A stretch of 64,000 bases of DNA from Streptomyces broussonetiae (GCF_009796285.1 NZ_CP047020.1:8742001-8806000); one strand, 5' to 3'; shown: positions 16,830 to 25,510, numbered from the stretch's first letter. The notes: generated by a model not told the origin, from the letters alone. A program made the numbers and translations.

Positions 16830-17293
16830 GCGGCCAGGGCTTGCGGGCGACACCGATGTGCACCGGCTGATCCTCGCGGACCCGCATGTCCGGCTCCGGG
16901 GACCGGCAGGTGACCGGTACGGCACTCGGCCCGCACGGCTCCAGGCCGTCGAAGAACCGCGACACCCCGGCGTGCGAGTGCGCCCGCACGGACGTGCCGC
17001 CGCAGCGGTGGACGGCCGCGATCCGGCTCGCGGACCTCGTGGTCGAACTCGGCGCTGACGTGGGAGACGACCGGATCGCTGCCGGACGGCAGGGCGTCCA
17101 GCAGCGTGCGGGCGATGCCGTACGGGTCCTGCTCCTGCATCACCCGGGAGTTGGGGGCGGCCGCCCGGGCGACCTGGTGCGGATTCGGCTCCGTGGGGAT
17201 CCCCGTGCCCGCGTCCAGGAACCAGTCGTACCTCCGGGCGGGAAGCGGCCTGCCCGTGTCGAGCCGCTCCGGGCTGAATCCGGTGGCTGTCAT
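16830..17293 (-). pseudogene. Decayed SAM-dependent methyltransferase (DUF574/Methyltransf_19)
   Basis: Pieces of this Streptomyces-amplified methyltransferase family appear in order with sections missing. From ATG 17293: PERLDTGRPLPARRYDWFLDAGTGIPTEPNPHQVA, where the segment between RxYD and FLDxGTG is gone. Next PNSRVMQEQDPYGIARTLLDALPSGS, where the stretch between the SAM-site strand and the DPYG motif is gone. A frameshift near 17030-17045 moves homology to another frame: AAVHRCGG, HAGVSRFFDGLEP, VHIGVARKP, the usual family end. The normal stop is lost and the frame continues into the GNAT gene. Full-length relatives are about 260-280 residues. The end near 16830 is approximate. Confidence 0.8.
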
Positions 17294-17441
17294 GTCGGCC
17301 CTGCGTGCCGGCTCGGGGGGTGCGCCCGACCGGGAGCCGCGACTCCACCGAGGGCGGCGAACCACCGTGCCCGCGGGGGTTGTTGAGCCCGCGGACCGCA
17401 TGCGGTGGGTGCTGCTCCTGTCCGGCCGGTAGCGTGGGCCC

Positions 17442-17927
17442 ATGTATGCCACCCGAGTCTCCCGGCGGGTGCAGGCGCCTGCGGCGCTCGTGTACCGGGC
17501 CCTGACCGACCCGGACGCGATCGCGGCCTGGCGGGTCCCGGCCGGCATGAGCGCCCGCGTCCACGCCTTCGACGCCCGCGAGGGCGGTGCCTTCCGGGTC
17601 TCCCTCACCTACGACGACGCGTCCGCCCCCGGCAAGTCGGGCGGGCGCACCGACACCTACCACGGCCATTTCGCCCGGCTCGTGCCCGACGCCCTGGTGG
17701 TGGAGGTGTTCGCGTTCGAGAGCGCCGACGACGCCCTGCGCGCCACCATGACCATGACGACGACCCTCACCCCGGCCGGCGGCGGCACGGACGTGGAGAT
17801 CCTGCACGAGGGCATCCCCGACACCGTCCCCCGCGAGGACAACGAACTGGGCACCCGGATGGCCCTCGACAACCTTGCCCGCCTCGTCGAGAGGCCGGAC
17901 CGCGGGAGGTCCGTCGAGGAGCAGTGA
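17442..17927 (+). CDS. SRPBCC/AHSA1-domain protein
   Basis: The 161-residue protein has the START-like fold of the AHSA1 group: an opening RVSRRVQAPAALVYRALTDPDAIAAWRVP, a GGAFRVSLTYDD strand pair, and a C-terminal helix with MALDNLARLVE. Such proteins bind hydrophobic ligands or act as small enzymes; the ligand is unknown. ATG 17442 is the only sensible start. It is divergent from the GNAT/pseudogene region and is followed by the small secreted protein on the same strand, 180 bp away. Confidence 0.88.
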   Translation: MYATRVSRRVQAPAALVYRALTDPDAIAAWRVPAGMSARVHAFDAREGGAFRVSLTYDDASAPGKSGGRTDTYHGHFARLVPDALVVEVFAFESADDALRATMTMTTTLTPAGGGTDVEILHEGIPDTVPREDNELGTRMALDNLARLVERPDRGRSVEEQ

Positions 17928-18107
17928 CCGAAACGGGGCGACAGGTCGACCGGATTGCGGCCCAACCCGCCGGCTGCCTCGCACGCCGGGAACTGCCGGG
18001 CAAAAAAAGGGCTCGCGAGACGGAACCGGTCCGAGGGAAATCCGGTCTTAACGTCCGCCGACGGCCGGGATCGGCCTGGTCGTACCGTAACCGGGGGAAT
18101 GAGACGT

Positions 18108-18608
18108 ATGTCCGTTCACAGCCGCAAGACCCTGCTCGCCGCCGTCGCCCTCACCGGCGGACTCACCCTCGCCGCCGTGACCCCCGCCCTCGCCGGGACC
18201 ACCGCGACCCACACCACCCGTGCCGCCGCCGGGACCACCGCCCAGGGCGACCCGCGCAACGCCACCCAGCACGTGGCCGACTTCTACGGCGCCTACATCG
18301 ACACCGTCCGGGCCACCGACGACAAGTCCGCCGGACCCGCGGCCGACGCCCTGCGCCGCTTCTACCTCTCCGCCGCCGCCCAGAAGAAGGTCGCCGCCTT
18401 CGAGAAGAAGGAGCACGCCGACGGCATCCTGTTCGCGCAGAACGTGCCCGTGAAGTGGCAGGTGGCCTACACCGGTTCCGGGGCGGGCCACGCCACCAGC
18501 CGCGTCACCCTCACCTGGAGCGACGGCAAGCACCCGCAGGTCAGCCGGATCGACGTCCAGTCCGACCTCAGGACCCTGAAGATCACCGACCTCAAGTCGG
18601 TGGGCTGA
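18108..18608 (+). CDS. Small secreted protein of unknown function
   Basis: The 166-residue product has a classic signal peptide (basic start, LLAAVALTGGLTLAAV core, cleavage likely after TPALA). The mature part has a helix HVADFYGAYIDTV, a KKVAAFEKKEHADGILFAQNVP stretch (family-conserved-looking) and three strands ending at TLKITDLKSVG; an NTF2-like fold is possible. ATG 18108 is preferred to ATG 18099 because GGGGA is nine bases upstream. Downstream is a strong bidirectional hairpin. Confidence 0.75.
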   Translation: MSVHSRKTLLAAVALTGGLTLAAVTPALAGTTATHTTRAAAGTTAQGDPRNATQHVADFYGAYIDTVRATDDKSAGPAADALRRFYLSAAAQKKVAAFEKKEHADGILFAQNVPVKWQVAYTGSGAGHATSRVTLTWSDGKHPQVSRIDVQSDLRTLKITDLKSVG

Positions 18609-18611
18609 GCC

Positions 18612-18658
18612 GGGGCGTGCGCCCCGCCCCGCCCCACTCGGAGCGGGGCGCACGCCCC
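18612..18658. terminator. Strong bidirectional terminator hairpin
   Basis: Perfect 16-bp arms (18612-18627 and 18643-18658) lie between the stops of the small secreted gene and the convergent PP2C gene. Confidence 0.85.
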
Positions 18659-18699
18659 CGTGGGGTCGCCCGGGACAGCCCGTTCGCCGCGCGTGGTCG

Positions 18700-19854
18700 T
18701 CACCCGTGCCCCAAGGCGTCGGTGCCGACGGCCCGGCCGTGGTGCCGGCGCCGTTCGACGGGCGTGCGGTTGATCGCGATGAGGGCGGCGTCGTCGCCCA
18801 GCCGGCCGCCCACATGGGTGAGCAGATCGCGCCGCAGATGGTGCATCAGCGCCTCGGGGCTCTCCTCGGTCCACGGCATGACCCGCTCGGTCAGCGGATA
18901 GAACCGGCCGCGGGTGTCCCTGGCCTCCATGACACCGTCCGTGTAGAGCAGCAGGGTGTCACCGGCTTCGAAGGAGAAGACGTCCAGCGTGTGCTCGGTG
19001 TCACCGTGCACACCGAGCGGCGGTGACGGATGCAGGCTCGGGACCGTGACGGCATGGCCGGGACTCAGCAGCAGCGGGGGCGGGTGACCGCAGCTGGTCA
19101 TGCGGGTGATCGGATCCCGGTCCGGTATCTCCACCAGCAGCGCGGTGGCGAACCGCTCGCCCGCTTCCTCGGGCGGTTCCAGATCGGCCGCATAGCGGGT
19201 GATGCTCTGGTCCAGCAGGCCCGCCAGCTCGGCGAGGGGGATGTGCCGGTGCGCGCTCTCCCGGAACGAGCCGAGCAGCAGGGCGGCCTCGCCGATGGCG
19301 GCGAGCCCCTTGCCGCGCACATCACCGATCATCACCCGGACCCCGCCCTCGTACTGGGTCACCGCGTACAGGTCACCGCCGATCTGTGCCTCGTCCTCGG
19401 CGGCCAGGTACAGCGAGGCGATCCGCAGCGCGCCGATCTGCTCGGGCAGCGGCCACATCAGCACGTGCTGGGCGGCCTCGGCGACCGTGCGCACCTGGGC
19501 CAGCTGGGCCTGCCGGCGCTCCCGCACGACGCTGTAGATCACCACCATCACCGACAGCACCGCGAGCGTGATGATCTGCACGATGTGGTTCATGGTGCCG
19601 ATCCCGCCGTGCGTGACGCCGATCAGGATCTGGGCGGCAACCGCCAGCGTCCCGATGGCCGCCGTGGTCCGGGGCCCGGCGAAGGAGGGCGTGAGCGCGG
19701 GCGCGATCACCAGCGCCGGGCCCAGGTGCACGTTCGTGGGTGAGTTCATGTCCACGACCGTGATCACCACGATGAGCAGGACCGGGAGCAGCAGCAGCGC
19801 GTGTGAGGACAGCCACGGCTGCCGCGCGCTCCCGGCGCCGAGCCGGAGCCTCAT
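18700..19854 (-). CDS. Membrane PP2C-type (SpoIIE) serine phosphatase
   Basis: The 384-residue protein has three or four N-terminal membrane helices (about residues 15-120, e.g. ALLLLPVLLIVVITVV) and a cytoplasmic PP2C/SpoIIE domain (about 145-365). Metal-site motifs are QIGGDLYAV, MIGDVRGKGL, LLYTDGVMEARD and GDDAALIAI, all with the expected Asp residues. Such Streptomyces phosphatases regulate anti-sigma-factor antagonists; the partner is not nearby. ATG 19854 is used; GTG 19875 is the alternative and neither has an ideal ribosome site. It is followed by a shared hairpin. Confidence 0.9.
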   Translation of the reverse strand: MRLRLGAGSARQPWLSSHALLLLPVLLIVVITVVDMNSPTNVHLGPALVIAPALTPSFAGPRTTAAIGTLAVAAQILIGVTHGGIGTMNHIVQIITLAVLSVMVVIYSVVRERRQAQLAQVRTVAEAAQHVLMWPLPEQIGALRIASLYLAAEDEAQIGGDLYAVTQYEGGVRVMIGDVRGKGLAAIGEAALLLGSFRESAHRHIPLAELAGLLDQSITRYAADLEPPEEAGERFATALLVEIPDRDPITRMTSCGHPPPLLLSPGHAVTVPSLHPSPPLGVHGDTEHTLDVFSFEAGDTLLLYTDGVMEARDTRGRFYPLTERVMPWTEESPEALMHHLRRDLLTHVGGRLGDDAALIAINRTPVERRRHHGRAVGTDALGHG

Positions 19855-19912
19855 TCCTACAGCGTGCTCCCGCACCGGACGCGCCGCACGTCCGATACGG
19901 TCGGTACACCGG

Positions 19913-21070
19913 TCAGTACACCGCCGTGAGGATGTCCAGCACCTCCGGCTCCCGCGGCAGCCGGGGCGCGTTCTTCGTCACCGCGTCGGCGACCGCGCCC
20001 GCCGCGATGGCCGGGAGCAGGGAGCGGTCCGCGCCCAGGGCGCGCAGCGGGCGCTTGAGGTCCAGCGCCCCGGACAGCTCCCGTACCGCCGTCACGGCCG
20101 CCCCGGCCCAGTCGCCGTCGGCCGGCGGGGCCACCCGCAGCGCCCGGGCCACCTGCTCGTACGCCTGCTGCGCCTGCGGTGCGCTGAACTCCATGACCTC
20201 CTCCAGGACGGCGGCCAGGGCGACGCCGTGCGGGGTGCCGGTGCGGGCGGTGAGCGCATGGCCGATGCCGTGCACCAGCCCGAGCCCGGACAGGGTCAGC
20301 GCCTGGCCCGCGAGATGCGCGCCCATCATCAGCTCGGCGCGCGCGTCGAGGTCCGTGCCGTCGCGGTGGGCGAGCGGCAGAGCGTGCCCGATCATGGCCA
20401 CGGCCTGGGCGGCGAACGCCACGGAGAACGCGTTGGCGCCGCGTGAGGCCAGCGACTCGATGCCGTGGACCAGTGCGTCGATGCCGGTCGCGGCCGTCGC
20501 CGCCGGCGGCAGGCCGAGCGTCAGCTCCGGGTCGAGGACGGCGATGCGGGGTTTGACGGAGGGGTGGCCGATGTACACCTTGCGGCAGGCCACCGCGTCC
20601 TCGATGACCCCGAAGCCGTTGGTCTCCGCGCCGGTTCCGGCGGTGGTGGGCACGGCGATCAGCGGCAGCCCGTCGGCCGCCTCCCAGAGGTGGTCGGCAT
20701 CGGCGGCGACCGCGTCGGGATTGCCCACCAGCAGGGAGATGCCCTTCGCGGCGTCCAGCACGGAGCCGCCGCCGAGCGCGACGACCACCGCCGGGCCGAA
20801 GGCACGGGCCCGGGCGGCGCCCGCGTCGACGTTCCCGGTGGACGGATTGGGAGCCACCTCGTCGTACACGGTGTGCTCCACGCCCGCCGCGGCAAGGATC
20901 TTCAGGACGCGCTCGGCGACACCGGCCGCGCGCAGCCCCCGGTCGGTGACGACGAACGCCCGGTGGTGACCGCCTGCCGCGATCAGTTCGGGCAGCAGCT
21001 CGATCCGGCCGGGGCCGAACTCGACCCGGCAGACGGTGTCGAGGCTCAAGGGGGTGAGGCTGTCGGTCAT
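19913..21070 (-). CDS. Iron-containing alcohol dehydrogenase
   Basis: The 385-residue enzyme belongs to the Fe-ADH family, which interconverts alcohols and aldehydes or ketones with NAD(P). NAD-binding GGGS is at 100-103, followed by DAAKG. Metal ligands fit Asp198, His202, His267 and His281 (GIDALVHGIES, LGLVHGIGH, GTPHG). ATG 21070 follows AGGAG at 8-base spacing. It is the last gene of the leftward catabolic operon, 30 bp behind the beta-hydroxyacid dehydrogenase, and probably reduces or oxidises a pathway aldehyde. Other Fe-ADH members act on 4-hydroxybutyrate, lactaldehyde or maleylacetate, so the substrate stays open. Confidence 0.88.
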   Translation of the reverse strand: MTDSLTPLSLDTVCRVEFGPGRIELLPELIAAGGHHRAFVVTDRGLRAAGVAERVLKILAAAGVEHTVYDEVAPNPSTGNVDAGAARARAFGPAVVVALGGGSVLDAAKGISLLVGNPDAVAADADHLWEAADGLPLIAVPTTAGTGAETNGFGVIEDAVACRKVYIGHPSVKPRIAVLDPELTLGLPPAATAATGIDALVHGIESLASRGANAFSVAFAAQAVAMIGHALPLAHRDGTDLDARAELMMGAHLAGQALTLSGLGLVHGIGHALTARTGTPHGVALAAVLEEVMEFSAPQAQQAYEQVARALRVAPPADGDWAGAAVTAVRELSGALDLKRPLRALGADRSLLPAIAAGAVADAVTKNAPRLPREPEVLDILTAVY

Positions 21071-21100
21071 GGGTGCGGCTCCTGGGAAGACTCGGTGGCG

Positions 21101-22036
21101 TCAGACCGTGAGGGTGGTGGCGTCGAGCGCGGCGGCCGGGGACGGCAGCCTGAACTCCCGCCCGGCCAGCGCCTCGTAGAGCCGTACCGGGCTCATCTCG
21201 CCCGCGAGGTCGCCGTGCTGGGCCTTGGCGCGGCGGTAGATCTGCTCGACGAGTGCCGACAGCTCCGTGGAGACGCCCAGGTCGCGGCCGAGGTCGACGG
21301 CGAGACCGAGGTCCTTGCAGGCCAGCACCATGGCGAAGGAGTCGTCGTAGTCGCCGTCGGCGAGCACGCACATGATGTCGTGCTCCAGGAAGTTCGACGC
21401 GGCGGGCGAGGCCAGCAGGGAGTTGCGCAGCACACCCAGATCCACGCCCGCCTTGACGCCCATCGCCAGTACCTCGCTGGTGGCGACCAGGTGGCTGAAC
21501 CACAGCAGGTTGATCATGAGCTTGACGGTATAGCCGGCGCCCAGCGGGCCGACGTGCAGGACGCGGTCGGGGTCGCCCAGTGCCTCGAAGACCGGCAGCG
21601 CGATCCGGAAGTCGTCGTCGGCGCCGCCCGCGAAGATCTGCAGCGTGCCCGCCTCGGCGCCCCGCGCCATCCCGCTGACCGGCGCGTCCAGCCGGCGTAC
21701 CCGCCGTGCGTCGAGCACCTCGGCCGCGATCCGCTCGGCGGTGGCGGGAGTGGAGGTCGACATGTCGATCCACAGCGCGCCCTCGGGCAGCGCGTCGGCC
21801 GCCCCGCCGCGCAGCAGCACGTCCTCCACGACGCGCGGGTTGGGCAGCATGGTGATCAGGAACTCGGCCTCCCGGGCGCAGTCTGCGGGGGAGTCCGCCC
21901 AGCGCGCGCCGAGCGCGAGATGTTCGGCGGCGGCCTCGGGCCGGCTGTCGTGCACGGTGACCAGATGTCCCGCGTGGATCAGGTGGCGGGCCATGTGGCG
22001 TCCCATGTTGCCCAGGCCGATGAAACCGATCCTCAT
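21101..22036 (-). CDS. Beta-hydroxyacid dehydrogenase (3-hydroxyisobutyrate / tartronate-semialdehyde reductase type)
   Basis: The 311-residue protein shows the family plan: Rossmann GLGNMG at 7-12, substrate loop DAPVSGMARGAEAGTL (118-133, with Met for the usual second Gly), and catalytic Lys172 in GAGYTVKLMINL. The family oxidises beta-hydroxyacids or reduces semialdehydes such as tartronate semialdehyde. ATG 22036 follows GAGGA six bases upstream. Its leader contains an extraordinary pyrimidine tract. It is fourth of five genes in the leftward operon and suits aldehyde-acid chemistry after sugar-acid dehydration. Confidence 0.88.
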   Translation of the reverse strand: MRIGFIGLGNMGRHMARHLIHAGHLVTVHDSRPEAAAEHLALGARWADSPADCAREAEFLITMLPNPRVVEDVLLRGGAADALPEGALWIDMSTSTPATAERIAAEVLDARRVRRLDAPVSGMARGAEAGTLQIFAGGADDDFRIALPVFEALGDPDRVLHVGPLGAGYTVKLMINLLWFSHLVATSEVLAMGVKAGVDLGVLRNSLLASPAASNFLEHDIMCVLADGDYDDSFAMVLACKDLGLAVDLGRDLGVSTELSALVEQIYRRAKAQHGDLAGEMSPVRLYEALAGREFRLPSPAAALDATTLTV

Positions 22037-22048
22037 CAGTTGTCCTCG

Positions 22049-22091
22049 CTGAGAAGAGAAGAAAAGAAGAAGAGAAGAAGAGACAGGAGAG
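22049..22091 (-). other. Homopurine/homopyrimidine tract between ALDH and beta-HAD genes
   Basis: Forty-odd plus-strand bases are almost only G and A; the mRNA is therefore C/U-rich just upstream of the beta-hydroxyacid dehydrogenase ribosome site. It is out of character for the surrounding sequence. The stretch is too short for a gene and lacks a hairpin. Confidence 0.7.
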
Positions 22092-22106
22092 GGTGTGTTC
22101 GCCGGG

Positions 22107-23636
22107 TCAGGCGAGGTTGATCCACGTCGTCTTGAGCGCCGTGTACGCGTCGAGCGCGTGCAGGGACTTGTCGCGGCCCGCGCCGGTCGCCTTGAAGCCG
22201 CCGAACGGGGTGATGACGTCGCTGGCGTCGAAGGTGTTGATCCACACGGTGCCGGCCCGCAGCCGCCGTGCCGTGCGGTGGGCCACGGTCACGTCCCGGG
22301 TCCACACCGAGGCGACGAGCCCGAAGTCGCTGTGGTTCGCGAGCCGTACGCCCTCGGCGTTGTCGTCGGAGTCGTCGTCGTACGACACGACGGCGAGCAC
22401 GGGCCCGAAGATCTCCTCCTGCGCGACCACGGAGGAGTTGGCCACCCCGTCCAGCACCGTCGGCTCCACATAGCTGCCGCCGGTCTCGGTGAGCACCCGG
22501 TTGCCGCCGAGCAGCACGGTGGCGCCGTCCGCGGTGCCGCGCTCGATGTAGCCGAGGATCTTGGCGAGCTGGGCCTCGTCCACGATCGGGCCCAGCACCG
22601 TGGCCGGGTCGAGCGGGTCGCCGACCCGGAAGGTGTCGACGGTGATCCGGCGTACGGCGGCGAGGAGTTCGTCCTTGACGGAGGAGTGCACGACGACCCG
22701 GGAGCCCGCGTTGCACGTCTGGCCCGCGTTGTAGAAGATGCCCCAGGCCACGGCGGACGCGGCGGCCTCGATGTCGGCGTCCGCCAGCACGAGTTGCGGC
22801 GACTTGCCGCCCGCCTCGACGGCGATCTGCTTGCCGTTGGACTCGCCCGCGTACACCTGGAAGAGCCGGGCCACCTCCGCCGAGCCGGTGAAGGCGATCT
22901 TGTCGACATCGGGGTGCCGGCCGAGCGCCTGCCCGGCCACCTCGCCCCGGCCGGGGACGACGTTGAACACCCCGTCCGGCAGCCCCGCCTCGGTGGCGAG
23001 CGCGGCCAGCCGCAGCGTGGCGAGCGAGGTCTGCTCGGCGGGCTTGAGCACCACGCTGTTGCCGGTGGCGAGCGCCGGCCCCAGCTTCCAACTGGCGATC
23101 AGCAGCGCGTAGTTCCACGGGACGACGGCGCCGACGACGCCGAGGGGCTCCCGGGTGATCAGCGCGAGCGCGTCCCCGGGAGTGGGGGCGACCTCGTCGT
23201 AGGTCTTGTCGATCGTCTCCGCGTACCAGCGGATCGTCTCCGCGGCCTTGGCCACGTCCACGCGCAGCGACTCGGTGATCGGCTTGCCCATCTCCAGCGT
23301 GTCGAGCAGCGCCAGTTCCTCGGCGTTCACCTCGATCAGCTCCGCCCAGCGCAGCAGGATCCGCTTGCGCTCCTTGGGCGCGAGATCGCGCCAGCGGCCG
23401 TCCTCGAAGGCGGCCCGGGCCGAGCGCACGGCCCGGTCGACGTCCTCGGCGGAGCCGGCCTGCACCTGCGCCAGTACCTTCCCGTCGCGTGGCGAGACGC
23501 TCGGGAAACGGTCGGCGCAGGCGGCGTCCGCGAAGGCGCCGTCGATGTAGGGGCGGGTCTCGGGGACGAGCTTGTCGGCCGCGGCCCGCCACTCGTCGTA
23601 CGAGCGCCCCAGCAACTCCTCGATCATGTACGTCAC
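22107..23636 (-). CDS. NAD(P)-dependent aldehyde dehydrogenase (PuuC/betaine-aldehyde type)
   Basis: This is a complete 509-residue ALDH. Asn175 is in VPWNY, Lys198 in LKPAEQT, Glu274 in VEAGGKSPQ and the catalytic Cys308 in NAGQTC. Overall similarity is to the PuuC/betaine-aldehyde group, which oxidises amino- or hydroxy-aldehydes to acids. Its ATG overlaps the stop of the enolase-superfamily gene by 4 bp, showing translational coupling. Within this operon it probably oxidises a semialdehyde made by the dehydratase or alcohol dehydrogenase; the exact substrate cannot be read from sequence. Confidence 0.92.
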   Translation of the reverse strand: MTYMIEELLGRSYDEWRAAADKLVPETRPYIDGAFADAACADRFPSVSPRDGKVLAQVQAGSAEDVDRAVRSARAAFEDGRWRDLAPKERKRILLRWAELIEVNAEELALLDTLEMGKPITESLRVDVAKAAETIRWYAETIDKTYDEVAPTPGDALALITREPLGVVGAVVPWNYALLIASWKLGPALATGNSVVLKPAEQTSLATLRLAALATEAGLPDGVFNVVPGRGEVAGQALGRHPDVDKIAFTGSAEVARLFQVYAGESNGKQIAVEAGGKSPQLVLADADIEAAASAVAWGIFYNAGQTCNAGSRVVVHSSVKDELLAAVRRITVDTFRVGDPLDPATVLGPIVDEAQLAKILGYIERGTADGATVLLGGNRVLTETGGSYVEPTVLDGVANSSVVAQEEIFGPVLAVVSYDDDSDDNAEGVRLANHSDFGLVASVWTRDVTVAHRTARRLRAGTVWINTFDASDVITPFGGFKATGAGRDKSLHALDAYTALKTTWINLA

Positions 23637-24745
23637 TTCACCCTCCAGCGGTCGATCGCTTCCTCGTCCAGCTGCACACCCAGCCCCGGCCGGTCCGGCA
23701 CCTCCAGGCAGCCGTCGGCGTCCACCCCGACGGGCTCGGCGAGCATGAAGTCGCGCCGCTCGGGGGTCCAGCCGGGCGGGTCGTAGGGGAACTCGAAGTA
23801 CGGGCCGCCGCCGACACCCGCCGACACATGGAGGTTGGCGAGCACGCCGATGCCGTTCGTCCAGCTGTGCGGGGTGAACTGCCGGTGCTTGAGCTGGGCC
23901 AGCTCGGCGAGCGTACGGGCGCGGTGCATGCCGATCGCGAGGACGACGTCCATCTGGTAGACGTCGAGAGCGTCCTCCTCCAGATAACGCAGCAGCTCGG
24001 GCACCGAATGGTGCATCTCGCCGGCCGCGATGCGCACGCCGGGGTTCTCGGCGCGCAGCCGCTTGAACCCGTCCAGGTCCGCGTAGGGCAGCGGCTCCTC
24101 GACCCAGAACACGTCCAACTCGGCGAGCCGGGCGATGGTCCTGCGGGTGCTGGCGAGGTCGGAGGCGTTCGCGGTGTCGCCCGCCATCCGCCAGGACTGG
24201 TTCAGATCGACCATGATGTCGAAGTCGTCGCCCAGTTCCTCGCGCACCGCACGGACCGCGGCCACGCCCTCGTCGACCCGGTCCCGGTCGATGCGGATCT
24301 TCATCGCCCGGAACCCGGCCTCGCGCACCTTCAGGGCGGTCGCGACCCGCTCCTCGGGTGACTTGAGTTCACCCGAGGAGGCGTACGCGGGCAGCCTCTT
24401 CGCCGCGTTGCCGAACAGCTCGGACACCGGGCGGCCGTGCACCTTGCCGATGATGTCCCACAGGGCCGCCTCCAGCGGCCAGTAGGGGGCGCCGTGGAAG
24501 CTGGCCGTCTCGATGGCCCGCACATGCCGGGTGATGTCGAGCGGGTCCTCGCCGACGAACAGGTGCTTGTAGGTCTCGAAGCCGTCCATGAGGTCACCGG
24601 AGCCGATGCCGGTGACCCCCTCGTCGGTGTGCACGCGCACGATCGTGGCGTCGAAGTGGCGGCGCGGCACCGGGTCCCAGGCCGCACGGAACGGCGGGTC
24701 CAGCTCCAGGCGCAGCCGGTCGAGCGTGATGTCGGTGATCTTCAC
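23633..24745 (-). CDS. Mandelate racemase/muconate lactonizing (enolase superfamily) enzyme
   Basis: The 370-residue protein has an N-terminal capping domain (about 1-125) and a barrel with metal ligands Asp180 (MVDLNQSW), the Glu of WVEEP (about 216) and Glu243 (AAGEM). A His293 (FTPHSW) and upstream Asp266 form the His-Asp dyad of the mandelate-racemase/sugar-acid-dehydratase group. The lysine motif is K149-I-R151, with Arg for the second Lys of KxK. Members abstract an alpha proton from carboxylates and often dehydrate sugar acids. Its start overlaps the fae-like stop by 4 bp and its stop overlaps the ALDH start. It is likely the committing enzyme of the pathway. Confidence 0.9.
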   Translation of the reverse strand: MKITDITLDRLRLELDPPFRAAWDPVPRRHFDATIVRVHTDEGVTGIGSGDLMDGFETYKHLFVGEDPLDITRHVRAIETASFHGAPYWPLEAALWDIIGKVHGRPVSELFGNAAKRLPAYASSGELKSPEERVATALKVREAGFRAMKIRIDRDRVDEGVAAVRAVREELGDDFDIMVDLNQSWRMAGDTANASDLASTRRTIARLAELDVFWVEEPLPYADLDGFKRLRAENPGVRIAAGEMHHSVPELLRYLEEDALDVYQMDVVLAIGMHRARTLAELAQLKHRQFTPHSWTNGIGVLANLHVSAGVGGGPYFEFPYDPPGWTPERRDFMLAEPVGVDADGCLEVPDRPGLGVQLDEEAIDRWRVK

Positions 24746-25287
24746 CGGGCGAGCACCTCCGCGGTCGGCGTGTAGAACGGGTTGGCCGGGCCCTGCTCGG
24801 CCGCGTCCAGTACGTCGGCCACCGAGGGTGCGCCCGTCACCGCGGCCCGCACGGCGCCGTGGGCCGCCGCACGCTGGTTGCGGAAGGAGGCGTCCAGGTC
24901 GTCGACGCCGGGGTTGACCCAGACGGCCGCGATGACCAGCAGCTCCTCGGCCTCCTCGGCCGGGATCAGGCCTTCGGTGACCGCGTCCAGCACACCTTGC
25001 GCCAGGCCTGCCTGGGCACTGCCCCAGGTGGCCCGCTCGTGCAGCTCGCCGGCGGCGGCCGCCTTGGTGACGAACAGGGTCGCCGGCTTGACCGGCACCG
25101 ACGGCCGGACGACGGTGAGGAACGGCACATGGCCGGCGCTCGGCGTGGCCAGCGCGGTCACCCAGGCCGTCTCGACCGGGCCGCCCTTGCGGCCGATCAC
25201 GACGTTGGTGTGCGCGGCGTTCACGCCGTCGCCGACGAACGACTCGCCGATCAGCGCGGTCGCGGCGAAAGAATCCGGGGAAGGCAT
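24742..25287 (-). CDS. fae: Formaldehyde-activating enzyme (Fae) family protein
   Basis: The 181-residue protein matches Fae in length and order: GESFVGDGVNAAHTNVVIG with the catalytic-type His26, RKGGPVETAW, GHVPFLTVVRPSVPVKPATL, an acidic GLIPAEEAEELLVIAAVWV and an NPFYTP end. Fae condenses formaldehyde with tetrahydromethanopterin in methylotrophs. No methanopterin gene is in this window, and Streptomyces are not known to make this cofactor (established knowledge), so another aldehyde or pterin substrate is likely. ATG 25287 is chosen: GGAG lies five bases upstream, and the longer reading adds a non-family N-terminus. It is first in the operon and overlaps the enolase-superfamily start by 4 bp. 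Confidence 0.85.
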   Translation of the reverse strand: MPSPDSFAATALIGESFVGDGVNAAHTNVVIGRKGGPVETAWVTALATPSAGHVPFLTVVRPSVPVKPATLFVTKAAAAGELHERATWGSAQAGLAQGVLDAVTEGLIPAEEAEELLVIAAVWVNPGVDDLDASFRNQRAAAHGAVRAAVTGAPSVADVLDAAEQGPANPFYTPTAEVLAR

Positions 25288-25399
25288 CGGAACTCCAGGA
25301 CCTTCGGTGGCGGGGTTCGACGGGCGAACCAGGACGCGAGTGGGGCCGGTGAGGAACGAACCTCGCATTCAGGGCAAGTTCCTCCGGCCCGATGCGGCG

Positions 25400-25428
25400 A
25401 ATCTAGGTCGGTCACCTGCTGTCGGCAA
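25400..25428 (-). promoter_or_regulatory. Predicted promoter of the fae operon
   Basis: On the minus strand TTGCCG (25428-25423) and TAGATT (25405-25400) are separated by exactly 17 bp. Transcription would begin near 25393, giving a leader of about 105 bases before the fae start. Confidence 0.6.
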
Positions 25429-25510
25429 GACGGTCCCAGGAATCGAAATGCCTGTTGCTGTCCTGACAACTCAGTGCCTGACCTGGGGTTCTCTTTGGGT
25501 TCGGCGCGCT

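Noticed and set aside
24742..25287. A methanopterin-dependent formaldehyde pathway
   Set aside because: Only Fae is present. No Mtd, Mch, Fhc or cofactor-synthesis genes are visible in this window.
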